A stretch of DNA of 64,000 nt from Pseudomonadota bacterium (GTDB taxonomy: Bacteria; Pseudomonadota; Alphaproteobacteria; Sneathiellales; Sneathiellaceae). Positions 38,375 to 48,070 of this stretch are shown here, piece by piece. The first letter of the stretch is position 1, and every line of letters starts with the position of its first letter. The position numbers were made by a program, and so were the translations under genes. The stretch spans positions 1 to 64,000 of the forward strand of contig JANSXH010000003.1 of NCBI GenBank assembly GCA_024743055.1. Direction: 5' to 3'. A model generated the notes under the pieces. It did not search any database. It saw only the letters and a list, made by a program, of their open reading frames with translations, and had not been told where the DNA came from.

Positions 38375-39658
38375 CTACTCTTCTCTCAAAGCACGATTGA
38401 AGCTCAGGATGATTGGATCGATGAAATAGTCAAGGGCTGTCCGCTCGCCCGTCGAAATCATAACATCTGCTTGCATTCCAGGGCGCAATTGAGAGACTTG
38501 GACATTGGATTTATCAAGATCATCTATCTCGACTCTGGCAAGATAAAAGAATGTTCCTGTTCGCTCGTCCTCAAGGCTGTCAGCGGAAACACTTATTACC
38601 GTTCCTTCGGCGGGTAGGGATACTCTTTGGCTGAAGGCAGGAAATCTGATTTGTGCTTCAGAACCAATATGAACGGAATCGATGTCTGTGGTGTTTACTT
38701 TTGCCTCAACAATTAACTGAACGTCATCAGGGACGATATCAAGGACGGTTGCACCAGGGGCGATCACACCACCGGATGTATGAACCTGCAAATCGACGAC
38801 ATAACCGTCAGTTGGCGCCCGTATTTCGGTTCGGTCCAGCACGTCCTCTGAAGCTCGGTTCTGCTCCTCAAGATCAAAAAGTTGCGCTTGAACATCTCGA
38901 AGCTCTGCTACGACTTCATCCATAAGGCTGTTGGATAATTCATTGATTTGAAGTTTGACTTCGCCAATTGCCTGTCGGGCCTGGGCGATCTGAGAAAGCT
39001 TCTGGCTGCGCTCCCCTCGGAGCTCAGCCAAGGTACGTTGCAAAGCTCTTAACCGAGGACGCTTTGCCAGATTTTTCTTCACTAGAGTTTCGACGTCTTT
39101 GATTTCATCACTGATCAGCTTTATCTGTCGATCAGACGCAAACACCTGTCCTCCAAGCCCTTTTATTTCCTCTTCATATTGTGAGATCTTTTGCTCAAGG
39201 ATCGTTACCTGACTCAATCTTGATTTACGACGAACCTCAAAAATATTCGTTTGACCCTTTATCACTTCCTGAACGTTGGGCTCTTCCTTCCGTTCCTCAA
39301 TCCACTCAGGATAGGCAATTTTATCCAAGCCATCTCTTTCTGCTTCCAATCGTGCTTTTTGAGCAAGTGCAACTGTACGCCGGCCGCGTACAATTTCCAT
39401 GGACGCTTTCGACTGAATTTCATCAAGAACAATCAGAACCTGGTCCTGACGAACAAATTCCCCATCCTTAACCAAAATTTCTGAGACAATGCCGCCTTCC
39501 AAATGCTGGACTGATTTACGATTGCCTTCTACGCTTACTGTTCCTTGGGCAATAGCAGCGCTGCCCAAAGGCGCAAGTGCAGCCCAGCCCATAAAGGCGC
39601 CAAAAAACAAAAATATGATAACAAGTCCGGCAATAATCGGACCGCGCACGTTCATCAT
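38375..39658 (-). CDS. Type I secretion membrane-fusion protein (HlyD/PrtE-like)
   Basis: A 427-residue periplasmic adaptor that bridges the inner-membrane ABC exporter and a TolC-type outer-membrane channel. One N-terminal transmembrane helix (IIAGLVIIFLFFGAFMGWAAL) is followed by the lipoyl-like half SVEGNRKSVQHLEGGIVSEI. A long alpha-hairpin coiled coil comes next (about 100-270), then RAPTDGYVVDLQVHTSGGVI and the C-terminal beta domain. It overlaps the ATPase gene by 4 bases. No TolC gene is in the window. The likely cargo is the RTX protein at 55.5 kb. Confidence 0.95.
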   Translation of the reverse strand: MMNVRGPIIAGLVIIFLFFGAFMGWAALAPLGSAAIAQGTVSVEGNRKSVQHLEGGIVSEILVKDGEFVRQDQVLIVLDEIQSKASMEIVRGRRTVALAQKARLEAERDGLDKIAYPEWIEERKEEPNVQEVIKGQTNIFEVRRKSRLSQVTILEQKISQYEEEIKGLGGQVFASDRQIKLISDEIKDVETLVKKNLAKRPRLRALQRTLAELRGERSQKLSQIAQARQAIGEVKLQINELSNSLMDEVVAELRDVQAQLFDLEEQNRASEDVLDRTEIRAPTDGYVVDLQVHTSGGVIAPGATVLDIVPDDVQLIVEAKVNTTDIDSVHIGSEAQIRFPAFSQRVSLPAEGTVISVSADSLEDERTGTFFYLARVEIDDLDKSNVQVSQLRPGMQADVMISTGERTALDYFIDPIILSFNRALREE

Positions 39659-41916
39659 CTTCGGAGATCCTCAATATATTTCAGTGCGCCCTGCTGATCT
39701 CCCTTTACAAACAAGGCATAAATTTTCGAAATCTCACTATCACTCAATGGATGCGAAGTGAGAGATTGTATCTTTGTTTTGATTTTTTCGCTCGGCCCCA
39801 TAGTGAGGACAGCTGCTTTTTGCTTAACTTGTGGCTGACCGTTCCGAACCTGGATATTCCCTTTGTGCACCGATTGTAGACCATTTTCCTTAATCGAACG
39901 GCCTCCATTCATGCCTGGCGATTTACCATTTGCGTAATTTCCATTGGCTTGCGTCTTGGGCTGAGGAATAATTTTCTCGCGAGAGGAAGCTGGTGCCGCA
40001 CTGTAGGTTTCTGAAGAGTGGCTAGCCTGCGCAGTCGGTCTTGGGTTTACTGTTTTCGGAGCACTGGGTGTGACAATCGTTTGGGCAGGAGCTTCAGGAG
40101 CTTGCCCAGAGGAGGCACGCGCCCGTCTCATCGGGACTGTTTGATTTGCAGGGCCCGGTAATGCCTTCTGCACTCCCTGAAGCTTCATCATTACATCATC
40201 ACGATATCCAAATTCCTGGACCATCCCATCTTTTAAAACCAGTATCTTATCCACATGCTGGAGAATATTGGGTCGATGAGCGATAACAAAAATTGTCATG
40301 CCCTGAGCTCTGAGATTTTCCATGGCATTCATCAAAGCGGATTCACCTACACTGTCCAAATTTGCGTTGGGTTCATCCAAAACTAAAAAGCTCGGGTTGC
40401 CATAAACTGCACGCGCAAGAGCAATGCGTTGTCGCTGACCACCAGATAAAGCTGCGCCGCCTTCTCCTATTTCTGTCTCATAGCCCTTTTCCAAGCGCAG
40501 AACCATTTCGTGAATGCCCGCCATTTTCGCAGCTGCAATCACATCCGCCGGATCTCCTTCACCCATACGGGCGATGTTTTCACGAATTGTTCCGGAGAAC
40601 AGTTCGATATCTTGTGGAAGGTACCCGATGTGTTTTCCGCGATCATCAGCGCTCCACTCAGCCACATCCATCTGATCAAGACGGGCATGTCCAATTCTCG
40701 GCTTCAAGTTTCCAACGAGGATCCGGACAAGGGTTGTTTTCCCTGCAGCAGTAGGGCCGATAATCCCGAGTACTTCACCTGCCTCTATCTTGAAATTGAT
40801 ATTACGCAGGATCGGTTCAGTCATATTGACATGGGTATAGCTCAAGCCCTCAACGGAGACTGTACCTTTAGGCCGCGGCAGAGCCATCACTTCCTGTCGA
40901 ACCGCACTCGTATTCAGCTGCTCACGAAGACGGTTATAAGCGGCTCTTGCAGACAGGAAGCCTTTCCAGGAACCAATTGCTTGCTCGACTGGGGCCAGTG
41001 CACGACCCATGATGATCGACCCAGCAATCATTGAACCCGCCGTCAGCTCACCTTGGATAACCAGCCAGGCGCCGGCGCCAGTTACACCAATCTGCAGCAT
41101 GACCCGCACGAACTTGGAGGCTGCTGCAATTATCCCTCCGCGGTCACTGGCATTGGCTTGGGCCGCCAAAGCGTCTGCGTTATGATTATTCCATCGATCA
41201 ATCAGCTGTGGCATCATGCCCATCGCTTCGATGACGTCGGCATTTCTAGATGCCGATTCAGCCTGCTTCAGAGCGATGATAGATTGCTCATTTGACTGCG
41301 CCAGGAGCTTTCGGGTCGCCATCTCGTTGGAGACAGCTAGAATTAAAAGGATAATTGCTCCGATCAGCGCGATCCAGCCAAGTATGGGGTGAAGAAGGAA
41401 CATGATGCCGAGAAAAATCGGAGCGAATGGCGCATCTAGTATTGGAAATACACTCGGACCTGTCAGGAAGCTTCGAAACGTACCAAGATCGCGCAAAGCC
41501 TGAATGCTGGCATCCTTGCCCGAATTTAGGGTTGAGACAATGCTCGCTGTCAGTGCCGCGCCCCCAATTTGGGAATCAAGCCAACTACTGACCCGCACCA
41601 GAACGAAGGTTCTAACACCTTCAAGCAAAGACATCGTCAGCAAGGCGAAACCGGCGACCAACATCAAAAGCAGTAGTGTATCCGTGTTGCGGCTGGTGAT
41701 CACTCTATCGAACACCTGCATCATGAAAAGAGGTGCCGTCAGCATCAGCAAGTTTATTGCCAAGCCGAACAAAGCTATGACAATGAACACACGGGAACAT
41801 TTGTCTAAAGTTTCTTTAAGAAGCGGGTTGTTAATAATGCTCACGCTTCCCTCAAATTTCGATATCGCGTTGTGTTGAAGATCATACTGTTTGCCGGTGC
41901 CATTGCCAATGGTCAA
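39655..41916 (-). CDS. Type I secretion ABC permease/ATPase (PrtD-like)
   Basis: A 753-residue exporter. The membrane domain (about 45-340, no peptidase domain) precedes an ABC domain with Walker A GPTAAGKTT (about 388), signature LSGGQRQRIALARA (about 488), Walker B FLVLDEPNANLD and the H-loop IVFVIAHRP-like segment. Family members are usually about 550-600 residues. Here about 160-170 extra residues follow: a low-complexity Pro/Ala/Gln/Asn tail ending in a short helical module (LTSHPLSDSEISKIYALFV, GDQQGALKYIEDLRR). The tail is unusual and may bind a partner. Divergent from the export lipoprotein gene across 273 bases. Confidence 0.93.
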   Translation of the reverse strand: MTIGNGTGKQYDLQHNAISKFEGSVSIINNPLLKETLDKCSRVFIVIALFGLAINLLMLTAPLFMMQVFDRVITSRNTDTLLLLMLVAGFALLTMSLLEGVRTFVLVRVSSWLDSQIGGAALTASIVSTLNSGKDASIQALRDLGTFRSFLTGPSVFPILDAPFAPIFLGIMFLLHPILGWIALIGAIILLILAVSNEMATRKLLAQSNEQSIIALKQAESASRNADVIEAMGMMPQLIDRWNNHNADALAAQANASDRGGIIAAASKFVRVMLQIGVTGAGAWLVIQGELTAGSMIAGSIIMGRALAPVEQAIGSWKGFLSARAAYNRLREQLNTSAVRQEVMALPRPKGTVSVEGLSYTHVNMTEPILRNINFKIEAGEVLGIIGPTAAGKTTLVRILVGNLKPRIGHARLDQMDVAEWSADDRGKHIGYLPQDIELFSGTIRENIARMGEGDPADVIAAAKMAGIHEMVLRLEKGYETEIGEGGAALSGGQRQRIALARAVYGNPSFLVLDEPNANLDSVGESALMNAMENLRAQGMTIFVIAHRPNILQHVDKILVLKDGMVQEFGYRDDVMMKLQGVQKALPGPANQTVPMRRARASSGQAPEAPAQTIVTPSAPKTVNPRPTAQASHSSETYSAAPASSREKIIPQPKTQANGNYANGKSPGMNGGRSIKENGLQSVHKGNIQVRNGQPQVKQKAAVLTMGPSEKIKTKIQSLTSHPLSDSEISKIYALFVKGDQQGALKYIEDLRR

Positions 41917-42147
41917 TTACGCGTCAATTCTATAAAAAAAACGCTGAGAAAGAGTTAAGAAATTATGTTAATAAGTTGCCACCTGAGTAGATGTATGCTG
42001 GCTCACTGGTTTTCAATATCAATTATTGTTGCATTATGGCCGTATTTAGGGGAATACTGGATTAAATTGTGACATTAACCGTCGGCAGATAGAAAAAGCT
42101 GTGCTAGAAGAATTAAAACGAGGGTTTTGTAGACTTTTAACCTGTTT

Positions 42148-42161
42148 CGATTAATTAATCG
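42148..42161. promoter_or_regulatory. 14-bp perfect palindrome in the divergent promoter
   Basis: CGATTAATTAATCG is perfectly self-complementary. It lies 28 bases before the polysaccharide export gene, inside the gap it shares with the type I secretion operon. It could be an operator; AT-rich palindromes also arise by chance. Confidence 0.35.
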
Positions 42162-42189
42162 GAATATACTGATTAGGGGGAGGCATTTC

Positions 42190-42822
42190 GTGTTTACTTT
42201 GAAAAACATACGGTCCGCTGCCACCCGGGCCATCTTTATCTCATTCGCACTGGTTCTGGCATCTTGCGGAGCTCAGAATCAGGCTGCCAGCTCAGCGCCG
42301 ACCTCACTTACTGAGGCCCCTGAATATATTATTGGCCCGGAAGATGAACTCGATGTTTTTGTTTGGCAAAATCCGGATCTATCAGTAACCGTCCCTGTCC
42401 GTCCTGATGGGCGGATCTCAACACCCCTTGTTGATGACATGGTTGCTGCCTCAAAAACTTCTCAGCAGTTAGCAAGAGACATGGAGAAAGTTTTAGCGAA
42501 GTATGTTCGTGACCCTCTGGTAACTGTCTCAGTTCGCACGTTTAATGGACCTTATAGCCAGCAGGTTCGAATTGTCGGTCAGGCACAGCAACCAATGGCA
42601 ATTCCTTACCGTAACCAGATGACTGTTCTGGACGCGTTAATTGCTGTAGGTGGTATGACTGAATTCGCTGCAGGCAACCGGACCGTCATTGTCCGCAAGG
42701 AGGATGGCAAGGAAGTATCCTACAGTGTTCGTTTGGATGACTTACTTCTCGATGGTGATGTTTCAGCCAATGTTCCTTTGCTTCCAGGTGATATCCTGAT
42801 CATTCCGGAAAGCTGGTTCTAG
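42190..42822 (+). CDS. Polysaccharide export lipoprotein (Wza/GumB family)
   Basis: A 210-residue outer-membrane export protein. The signal peptide ends in a lipobox (LVLASC). The Poly_export domain contains EYIIGPEDELDVFVWQNPDL and SVTVPVRPDGRISTPLVDD. A SLBB segment follows (VRIVGQAQQPMAIPYRNQMT, LDALIAVGGMTEFAAGNR). It is short, as in the exosortase-associated subfamily, with no extra C-terminal helix. The start is GTG with a very strong GGGGGAGG site six bases upstream. It pairs with the beta-barrel gene 64 bases downstream. Confidence 0.93.
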   Translation: MFTLKNIRSAATRAIFISFALVLASCGAQNQAASSAPTSLTEAPEYIIGPEDELDVFVWQNPDLSVTVPVRPDGRISTPLVDDMVAASKTSQQLARDMEKVLAKYVRDPLVTVSVRTFNGPYSQQVRIVGQAQQPMAIPYRNQMTVLDALIAVGGMTEFAAGNRTVIVRKEDGKEVSYSVRLDDLLLDGDVSANVPLLPGDILIIPESWF

Positions 42823-42886
42823 GCACTTGATCACTATCGACTTCAGGTGAATTTTCGCGTGAATATAGTTAGAAGGTAGTCTCATT

Positions 42887-44350
42887 TTGATTTGTGCCAT
42901 CCCGAGCAATATTGGACCAAGTGTTCGCAGATGTCTCGCAGCAGCGACCGCAGTTGCAGGATCTGCGCTCATGCTGACCCCCTCAGCTATGGCGGCGGAA
43001 TGGCTTTTCGCCCCATATGTTGGCCTGACCGAGCAGTTCACGGACAACGCATTTGGCACCGCTACAGACCGGGACCATGATTTCATCACCAGTCTAAACT
43101 CCGGCTTTTCTCTTACTGGCGAAGGCAACCGGCTTCAGCTGGCCGCTGAATATGATATCTCCTATGATTTTTACGCGCGTAATGACGAATTGAATGGTTT
43201 TCGTCACAACCTTCTGGCCTCCGCCGATACAGAAATTGTCGATGAGCATTTTTTCCTCCTAAGCCAGGTCGCTTTTACTGAGGAAACCCTGTCTCGATCC
43301 GGAAACACCTCTTTCGTTGATCGGACGGTCTCTAGTGACAGAACTCGGGTTCTCACAACTCGTATCAGTCCCTATTACACCCAGGATTTTGGCGGTAAAG
43401 CCGTCGGACTCGTGCAATATACCTACTCCAGGGTAGATTTCTTTGAAACAGATGTTGGGGCTGCAACAACTGATCCTGACAACAACCAGACTCACCAGAT
43501 TAATTTGTCCCTAGGAAGCGGGAGAGACTTTACCCGCACCACATGGCTTGTCGAAGCCTTCGGTGTCGACAGTCAAGTTCGGGACGGTGATGATTTGAAG
43601 CGGGCAACGATCGCAGGCTCGGGTCAGATGCCGATCAACAAGCATATCGCACTTATTGGCTCAACTGGCTGGGATGAATTTGATGCCGAAAATGTAGATA
43701 ATGAGGATATTAGCGGTTTCTTCTTTGGCGGAGGTGTTCGCCTAACCCCGGGCCCGAGGACAGATTTTGCTATACAAGTCGGGCGGCGATATGGAAGCGG
43801 CATCGTCGATATGGATCTCACTTATCTTGTCTCTAGTGAAACCACACTGACAGCTTCCTACACTGTTGATATCACAACTGCCGGTCAGACCCTTGCTAAT
43901 ATCGATGTGCTTGATCAAGACGGAGAACTGGTAAATCCAAATTTCGTCGGCGACGGCTATGTTGATGCCATCACAAAGGCAAAAATCTTTACTGTTGGCC
44001 TTAGAGGGGTAAAAGGACTTAATACATATGGTGGAAACGTAAGGTACAGCCAGCGCGATTTTTTAAGTGAGGGAACCAATGACGAAGTGGTAACCGTCGA
44101 CGGACGTTTTGCGCGACTGCTCTCGCCGCAGCTGGAACTTGCCGTTTCTGGTGGATATTCACAAGTTCTCGACTCAGAATTTGTTGGTGGAAAAGATAAG
44201 ATTTTTTACGGCAGTGCGGCCTTAAATTATCAGTTCACCGCTGATCTTAGTGGGTCTCTTTCTTATGGCTATTTTGATCGCAATAGTGAAACAAGCACCA
44301 GCGATCTACGAGAGAACAATATTTCTGTCTCTTTACGTAAAGCCTTCTAG
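42887..44350 (+). CDS. Outer-membrane beta-barrel, exosortase/EPS-locus type
   Basis: A 487-residue outer-membrane protein. A signal peptide (about 12-36, ending SAMAAEW) is followed by repeated amphipathic strands with alternating aromatic residues, ending in a C-terminal phenylalanine (SVSLRKAF) as expected for Bam substrates. It resembles the beta-barrel proteins encoded beside Wza, the ExeA-like ATPase and PrsT in XrtA/PEP-CTERM exopolysaccharide loci. The start is TTG with AGAAGGTAG upstream. A probable role is passage of polysaccharide through the outer membrane. Confidence 0.8.
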   Translation: MICAIPSNIGPSVRRCLAAATAVAGSALMLTPSAMAAEWLFAPYVGLTEQFTDNAFGTATDRDHDFITSLNSGFSLTGEGNRLQLAAEYDISYDFYARNDELNGFRHNLLASADTEIVDEHFFLLSQVAFTEETLSRSGNTSFVDRTVSSDRTRVLTTRISPYYTQDFGGKAVGLVQYTYSRVDFFETDVGAATTDPDNNQTHQINLSLGSGRDFTRTTWLVEAFGVDSQVRDGDDLKRATIAGSGQMPINKHIALIGSTGWDEFDAENVDNEDISGFFFGGGVRLTPGPRTDFAIQVGRRYGSGIVDMDLTYLVSSETTLTASYTVDITTAGQTLANIDVLDQDGELVNPNFVGDGYVDAITKAKIFTVGLRGVKGLNTYGGNVRYSQRDFLSEGTNDEVVTVDGRFARLLSPQLELAVSGGYSQVLDSEFVGGKDKIFYGSAALNYQFTADLSGSLSYGYFDRNSETSTSDLRENNISVSLRKAF

Positions 44351-44377
44351 AGCACTCTTTTGAAGACCGACTAAAGG

Positions 44378-45343
44378 TTATTCTTGGGCTTTCAGCTTCT
44401 TGAATATTAGCTTGGCAAGCTCTTTGTCATGTATCACAAGGGCAGGCTTTTCTTCTTCAGCCGGCTCTTCTTTCGAAAACACAACAAGGTTTTCTGATTG
44501 CGTCGACGGCTCATTCGGCTTTTTACGTCCCCCAACGTCAAAGATACCGTGTTTACGCTTGTCCTCAATAACTTCTTCGACGATTGCTGCATCTATTTCA
44601 GGCGCCATACGGGCAAATCCATAAACCAAGCAGGTATCACACAGGATATTAATAATACGCGGAATACCTCTACTTGCCTCATACAGCTTGTTGCAGGCCT
44701 CTTTGGTGAACAACGGAAGTTCCCGACCCGCGATGGACAATCGGTGCTGGATATACACCTCTATATCCTCAGCAGTCAGCGGCACTAGGTGAAAATCTGA
44801 GGCGACGCGTTGCGCGAACTGAATAAGTTCTGGCGCTTGCAAAAGACCTTTGAGCTCCGGCTGACCGACAAGTATCAATTGCAGTAGCTGGTCGTTGTCG
44901 GCGTTGATATTGGAAAGTAGGCGTAGCTGCTCCAGCAGCTTGGGTCCAAGATTTTGCGCTTCGTCAACAATGAGAATTGTCCGTCGGCCGGCGGCATATT
45001 CATTGATAAGAAACTGTTGCAATTCATCGTGTAAAGCAACAAGAGACTTACCTTCATAAGGTTGCCCGAAGGCCATCAGGACCCATTGCAGAAGCTCCCC
45101 ATCCTGAATATTTGAAACGAGACCAACCGTATATTCTTCATCGAGTCGATCAAGAAGGTGGCGGATCAGGGTGGTCTTACCACAGCCGATTTCTCCGGTA
45201 ACTACAGTAAATCCAGCCCGGTTCATGACTCCATATTCGAGCATAGAATAGGCGAGCGAATGGCTAGGACCCCAATAAAGATAATTCGGATCTGGTAGTA
45301 TGGAAAAAGGCTTTTGGGTCAGCCCATAGAATTCTCTATACAT
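44378..45343 (-). CDS. ExeA-like AAA ATPase of exosortase/EPS loci
   Basis: A 321-residue P-loop ATPase. The opening MYREFYGLTQKPFSILPDPN is diagnostic of the secretion-ATPase subfamily found in PEP-CTERM loci. Walker A is GEIGCGKTTL (about 46-55), Walker B is ILIVDEAQNL, and LLSNINADNDQLLQLILVGQ and RGIPRIINILCD form the sensor and lid region. The acidic C-terminal tail (EEPAEEEKPALVI) is extra. It probably energises polysaccharide assembly or export at the inner membrane; the exact partner is unknown. Converges with the beta-barrel gene. Confidence 0.9.
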   Translation of the reverse strand: MYREFYGLTQKPFSILPDPNYLYWGPSHSLAYSMLEYGVMNRAGFTVVTGEIGCGKTTLIRHLLDRLDEEYTVGLVSNIQDGELLQWVLMAFGQPYEGKSLVALHDELQQFLINEYAAGRRTILIVDEAQNLGPKLLEQLRLLSNINADNDQLLQLILVGQPELKGLLQAPELIQFAQRVASDFHLVPLTAEDIEVYIQHRLSIAGRELPLFTKEACNKLYEASRGIPRIINILCDTCLVYGFARMAPEIDAAIVEEVIEDKRKHGIFDVGGRKKPNEPSTQSENLVVFSKEEPAEEEKPALVIHDKELAKLIFKKLKAQE

Positions 45344-45421
45344 TAAATTGTACTTTCACCGCCAAAATATCGGTTCTGTAATCCTGACTATAAATCGAAT
45401 CTGTTTTAAAAGCTCATTCAT

Positions 45422-47872
45422 CTACTGTGTTTTGGACGCCTTGATTTCCTCAAGCGCTTTTTTTGCTTGCTCTACTTGCCCAAAATTCTGCGTTTCACCT
45501 AGTTTTAAGGCTTCTTCTAATTCTTTGACAGCTTCCTCGGGCTTGTTATTTGCCTTATGTATCATCCCCAGGTGATACCGAAGGATCGCCATATTTGGAA
45601 TCGCTGCAACCGCTTCTTCAATAAGTGGCTGCGCCAACTCGTATTCGCCCAGTCGATAATGTATCCACCCCAAGGTATCCTTGAAATATGGCACTTTCGA
45701 GTTCCGGAAACGTTTTGCAAGTCCATACGCTCGGCGTAGACTCTCCTCATTAGTTGCACTCTCCGCAATCAGGCTGGCCAAATTATTGACCACAACATCT
45801 GAGTTGGGTTGATCTTCCAGTAGTTTTTCATAGATCACAATGGCTTCAGGAATTTTGTTTTCCGATTCCAAAATTCCGGCCCGTGTGAGATTTAAGGCAA
45901 AACTGTCCGGCCGAGCGGCAAGACCTGCAGCCAATACTTCTTTAGCCTCGTCAAACTCACTTCTGGCCAAGAAATACCTCGTGAGCATCATATATCCCGC
46001 CTGATTGTCTGGATGCTCGGCAATCACCTCATTCATCAGCTTTTCCGCTTCAGCAGGTTGGCTTTTTCCAAGATAAATCTGCGCAAGAAGAAGTTTTGCC
46101 TGAAAGTTATCCTGACTGGCATCAAGAACTGTTTTGAGGAATTTCTCAGCCTTATCTACTTTACCATTACGTAGATAAGCCTGTACCAAGGAAGTCATCG
46201 CGTTTCCAGCTTCCGGGCGAACATTATAGGCCTTTTCAAACGCCGACTCACTTTCTTCGGTATTCTGAAGACCCGCTAGAGCCCGACCGGATATCTCATA
46301 GGCAGTCGAGCTCGAAGTATCAAGTTCGCGGATTTTTTCAGCCAGGTTCTCAGCTGAGGTCCAATCCTGTTTTAGAAGCTGGATCTGGGCCATCGCCTGT
46401 AACGCACCGACATCGTTTGGCGACCGCTCGAGCAGATCGTTCAGCACTCCTTCAGCTCGATCCAAATTACCATGACGAAGGAAGAAATTTGCATATGTCA
46501 GACCAACCGGAACTGATTGCTTTCCGAAACGATAGGCTGCCGCCAGTCTATCTTCTGCCAATTCAACCGCTCCATTTATTTCATGAGCCCGCGCAAGCAA
46601 GAGCAACGCTCTAATAGAATCTGGTTGCTGCTTAAGCGAAGAACGCAAATTAGAAATTGCGTTCTCGATATCCCCGTTATCAATCTGCATTGCTCCCCTG
46701 AGGATTAAGGCGTTGGCGTTATCCTTCTCTGCCGCCAAAACTTCATCGACCAAAATACGCGCCTCATCAAGATTGCCCTGAGCAAGTTGCATTTGCGCAA
46801 TCTTGTTGCGGGCAACATGGGCTTCTGGTGCTGTCTTTGCATCATCTACGATGGATTGCAGGATCGCTTGAGCTTTCTCTTGACTCTCTCCTGCAAGAAC
46901 GAGTTCTGCAAGAGCGAACCGATAATCATATTCTTGCGGATATTCACTGATCAGTTTCTCCAGCTCAGCAACTGCCTCACTGTCACCTTTGGTGGTTCTA
47001 ACAAATCTCACAATATCGAGCTTAGAGTCAGAATCTTCGGGGTTCTGAGCTGCCATATCACGAATGACTTTTTCTGCCTCCACAACTCGGTCATTCTTGA
47101 TCAAAAATCTTGAAAGACTTTTTCTATAATCATTACTCTCTGGGTTATCGGCAATCAACTCGTTGAAAACGGCGATAATGTCTTCAGTCCTGCCCAGCTT
47201 CTCAAGAGATTGTAATTTGACTATTTGAAGCGGCACACTGCCCTTGTTATGTTTCAGCCCTTCATCCAAAATGACAACCGCGCCAGCGGGATCATCATTC
47301 CGAAGCCGCTCTGCCGCCAGAACGGAAATTGCATCCAAGTTTGCAGGGTCTTTTTTAAGAACTCCCTCGGCGGTTTCGACGGCGCCTTTGGCATCACCCA
47401 GCCTAAACAAAACAGCAGACCGCAGCGCCTGCGCATCCGTGCTTTCAGGGTCAATCTGCAAAGTTAAATCACTCGTTTTTAACGCCTGCTCAATATCGCC
47501 TGAAAGCAGCAAAATTTTTCCATATCTGATTTGAGCATTAAGATGCTTTGGCTCAAGCTCAATAGCCTTAAGGATATCTCCGGCATATTTTGGCCAGTTT
47601 CCTTCACTTTCCTCTACCAGAGCAAGGCCATACCAACCATCTGCAAAGTTCTCCCTAAGTTGGAGAGCATTGCGAAACTCAATACCAGCCTTGACGAAGT
47701 TACCCGCCTCAACAAATTCCATACCCGCCTTGTAATGGGCATTAGCCTTTTCTTCTGGTGAATCACAAGCAGCGAGCGCGAGTAGAGCTAATCCTACTGC
47801 CAGGCCCTTTATCACAGATTTGGTCCTATTTTTCCAAGAAAGCATTGTGGTAAGTCCCGTCCGATTTCTCAT
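45422..47872 (-). CDS. prsT: PrsT-like TPR lipoprotein
   Basis: An 816-residue lipoprotein. The signal peptide ends LLALAAC with acylated Cys36, followed by about twenty tetratricopeptide repeats (for example AHYKAGMEFVEAGNFVKAGIEFRNAL and LGLIHYRLGEYELAQPLIEEA-type units). Its size, repeat content and position beside the ExeA-like ATPase match the TPR lipoprotein of XrtA/PEP-CTERM systems. Such superhelical scaffolds help assemble export machines in the periplasm, like AlgK or PelB. ATG 47845 (MLSWKNRTK) would remove nine residues and keep the lipobox. Confidence 0.88.
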   Translation of the reverse strand: MRNRTGLTTMLSWKNRTKSVIKGLAVGLALLALAACDSPEEKANAHYKAGMEFVEAGNFVKAGIEFRNALQLRENFADGWYGLALVEESEGNWPKYAGDILKAIELEPKHLNAQIRYGKILLLSGDIEQALKTSDLTLQIDPESTDAQALRSAVLFRLGDAKGAVETAEGVLKKDPANLDAISVLAAERLRNDDPAGAVVILDEGLKHNKGSVPLQIVKLQSLEKLGRTEDIIAVFNELIADNPESNDYRKSLSRFLIKNDRVVEAEKVIRDMAAQNPEDSDSKLDIVRFVRTTKGDSEAVAELEKLISEYPQEYDYRFALAELVLAGESQEKAQAILQSIVDDAKTAPEAHVARNKIAQMQLAQGNLDEARILVDEVLAAEKDNANALILRGAMQIDNGDIENAISNLRSSLKQQPDSIRALLLLARAHEINGAVELAEDRLAAAYRFGKQSVPVGLTYANFFLRHGNLDRAEGVLNDLLERSPNDVGALQAMAQIQLLKQDWTSAENLAEKIRELDTSSSTAYEISGRALAGLQNTEESESAFEKAYNVRPEAGNAMTSLVQAYLRNGKVDKAEKFLKTVLDASQDNFQAKLLLAQIYLGKSQPAEAEKLMNEVIAEHPDNQAGYMMLTRYFLARSEFDEAKEVLAAGLAARPDSFALNLTRAGILESENKIPEAIVIYEKLLEDQPNSDVVVNNLASLIAESATNEESLRRAYGLAKRFRNSKVPYFKDTLGWIHYRLGEYELAQPLIEEAVAAIPNMAILRYHLGMIHKANNKPEEAVKELEEALKLGETQNFGQVEQAKKALEEIKASKTQ

Positions 47873-48070
47873 GTTCTAATTCACCATTTCAGAAGTATAT
47901 AACACTAAAGGCAACCATTTGTAGTGATCTTATCCGAACAGTAGCATCAGCTGCCAGTTTAGCGTTGCGCAGTTTCACTGTCAGAAGGTTAGGGCATATT
48001 TCTCAATATATACTTAATATTTACCTTATTTCACGCGAATTCGAACCGCTGTCAAATAAGGTGAACCTAG

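Noticed and set aside
40510..41034. 174-residue plus-strand open frame
   Set aside because: It is opposite the ABC exporter ATPase and has no start signal or known domain.
41917..42189. Sigma-54 type promoter for the export genes
   Set aside because: I looked for paired GG and GC elements with the right spacing upstream of the polysaccharide export gene and did not find them.
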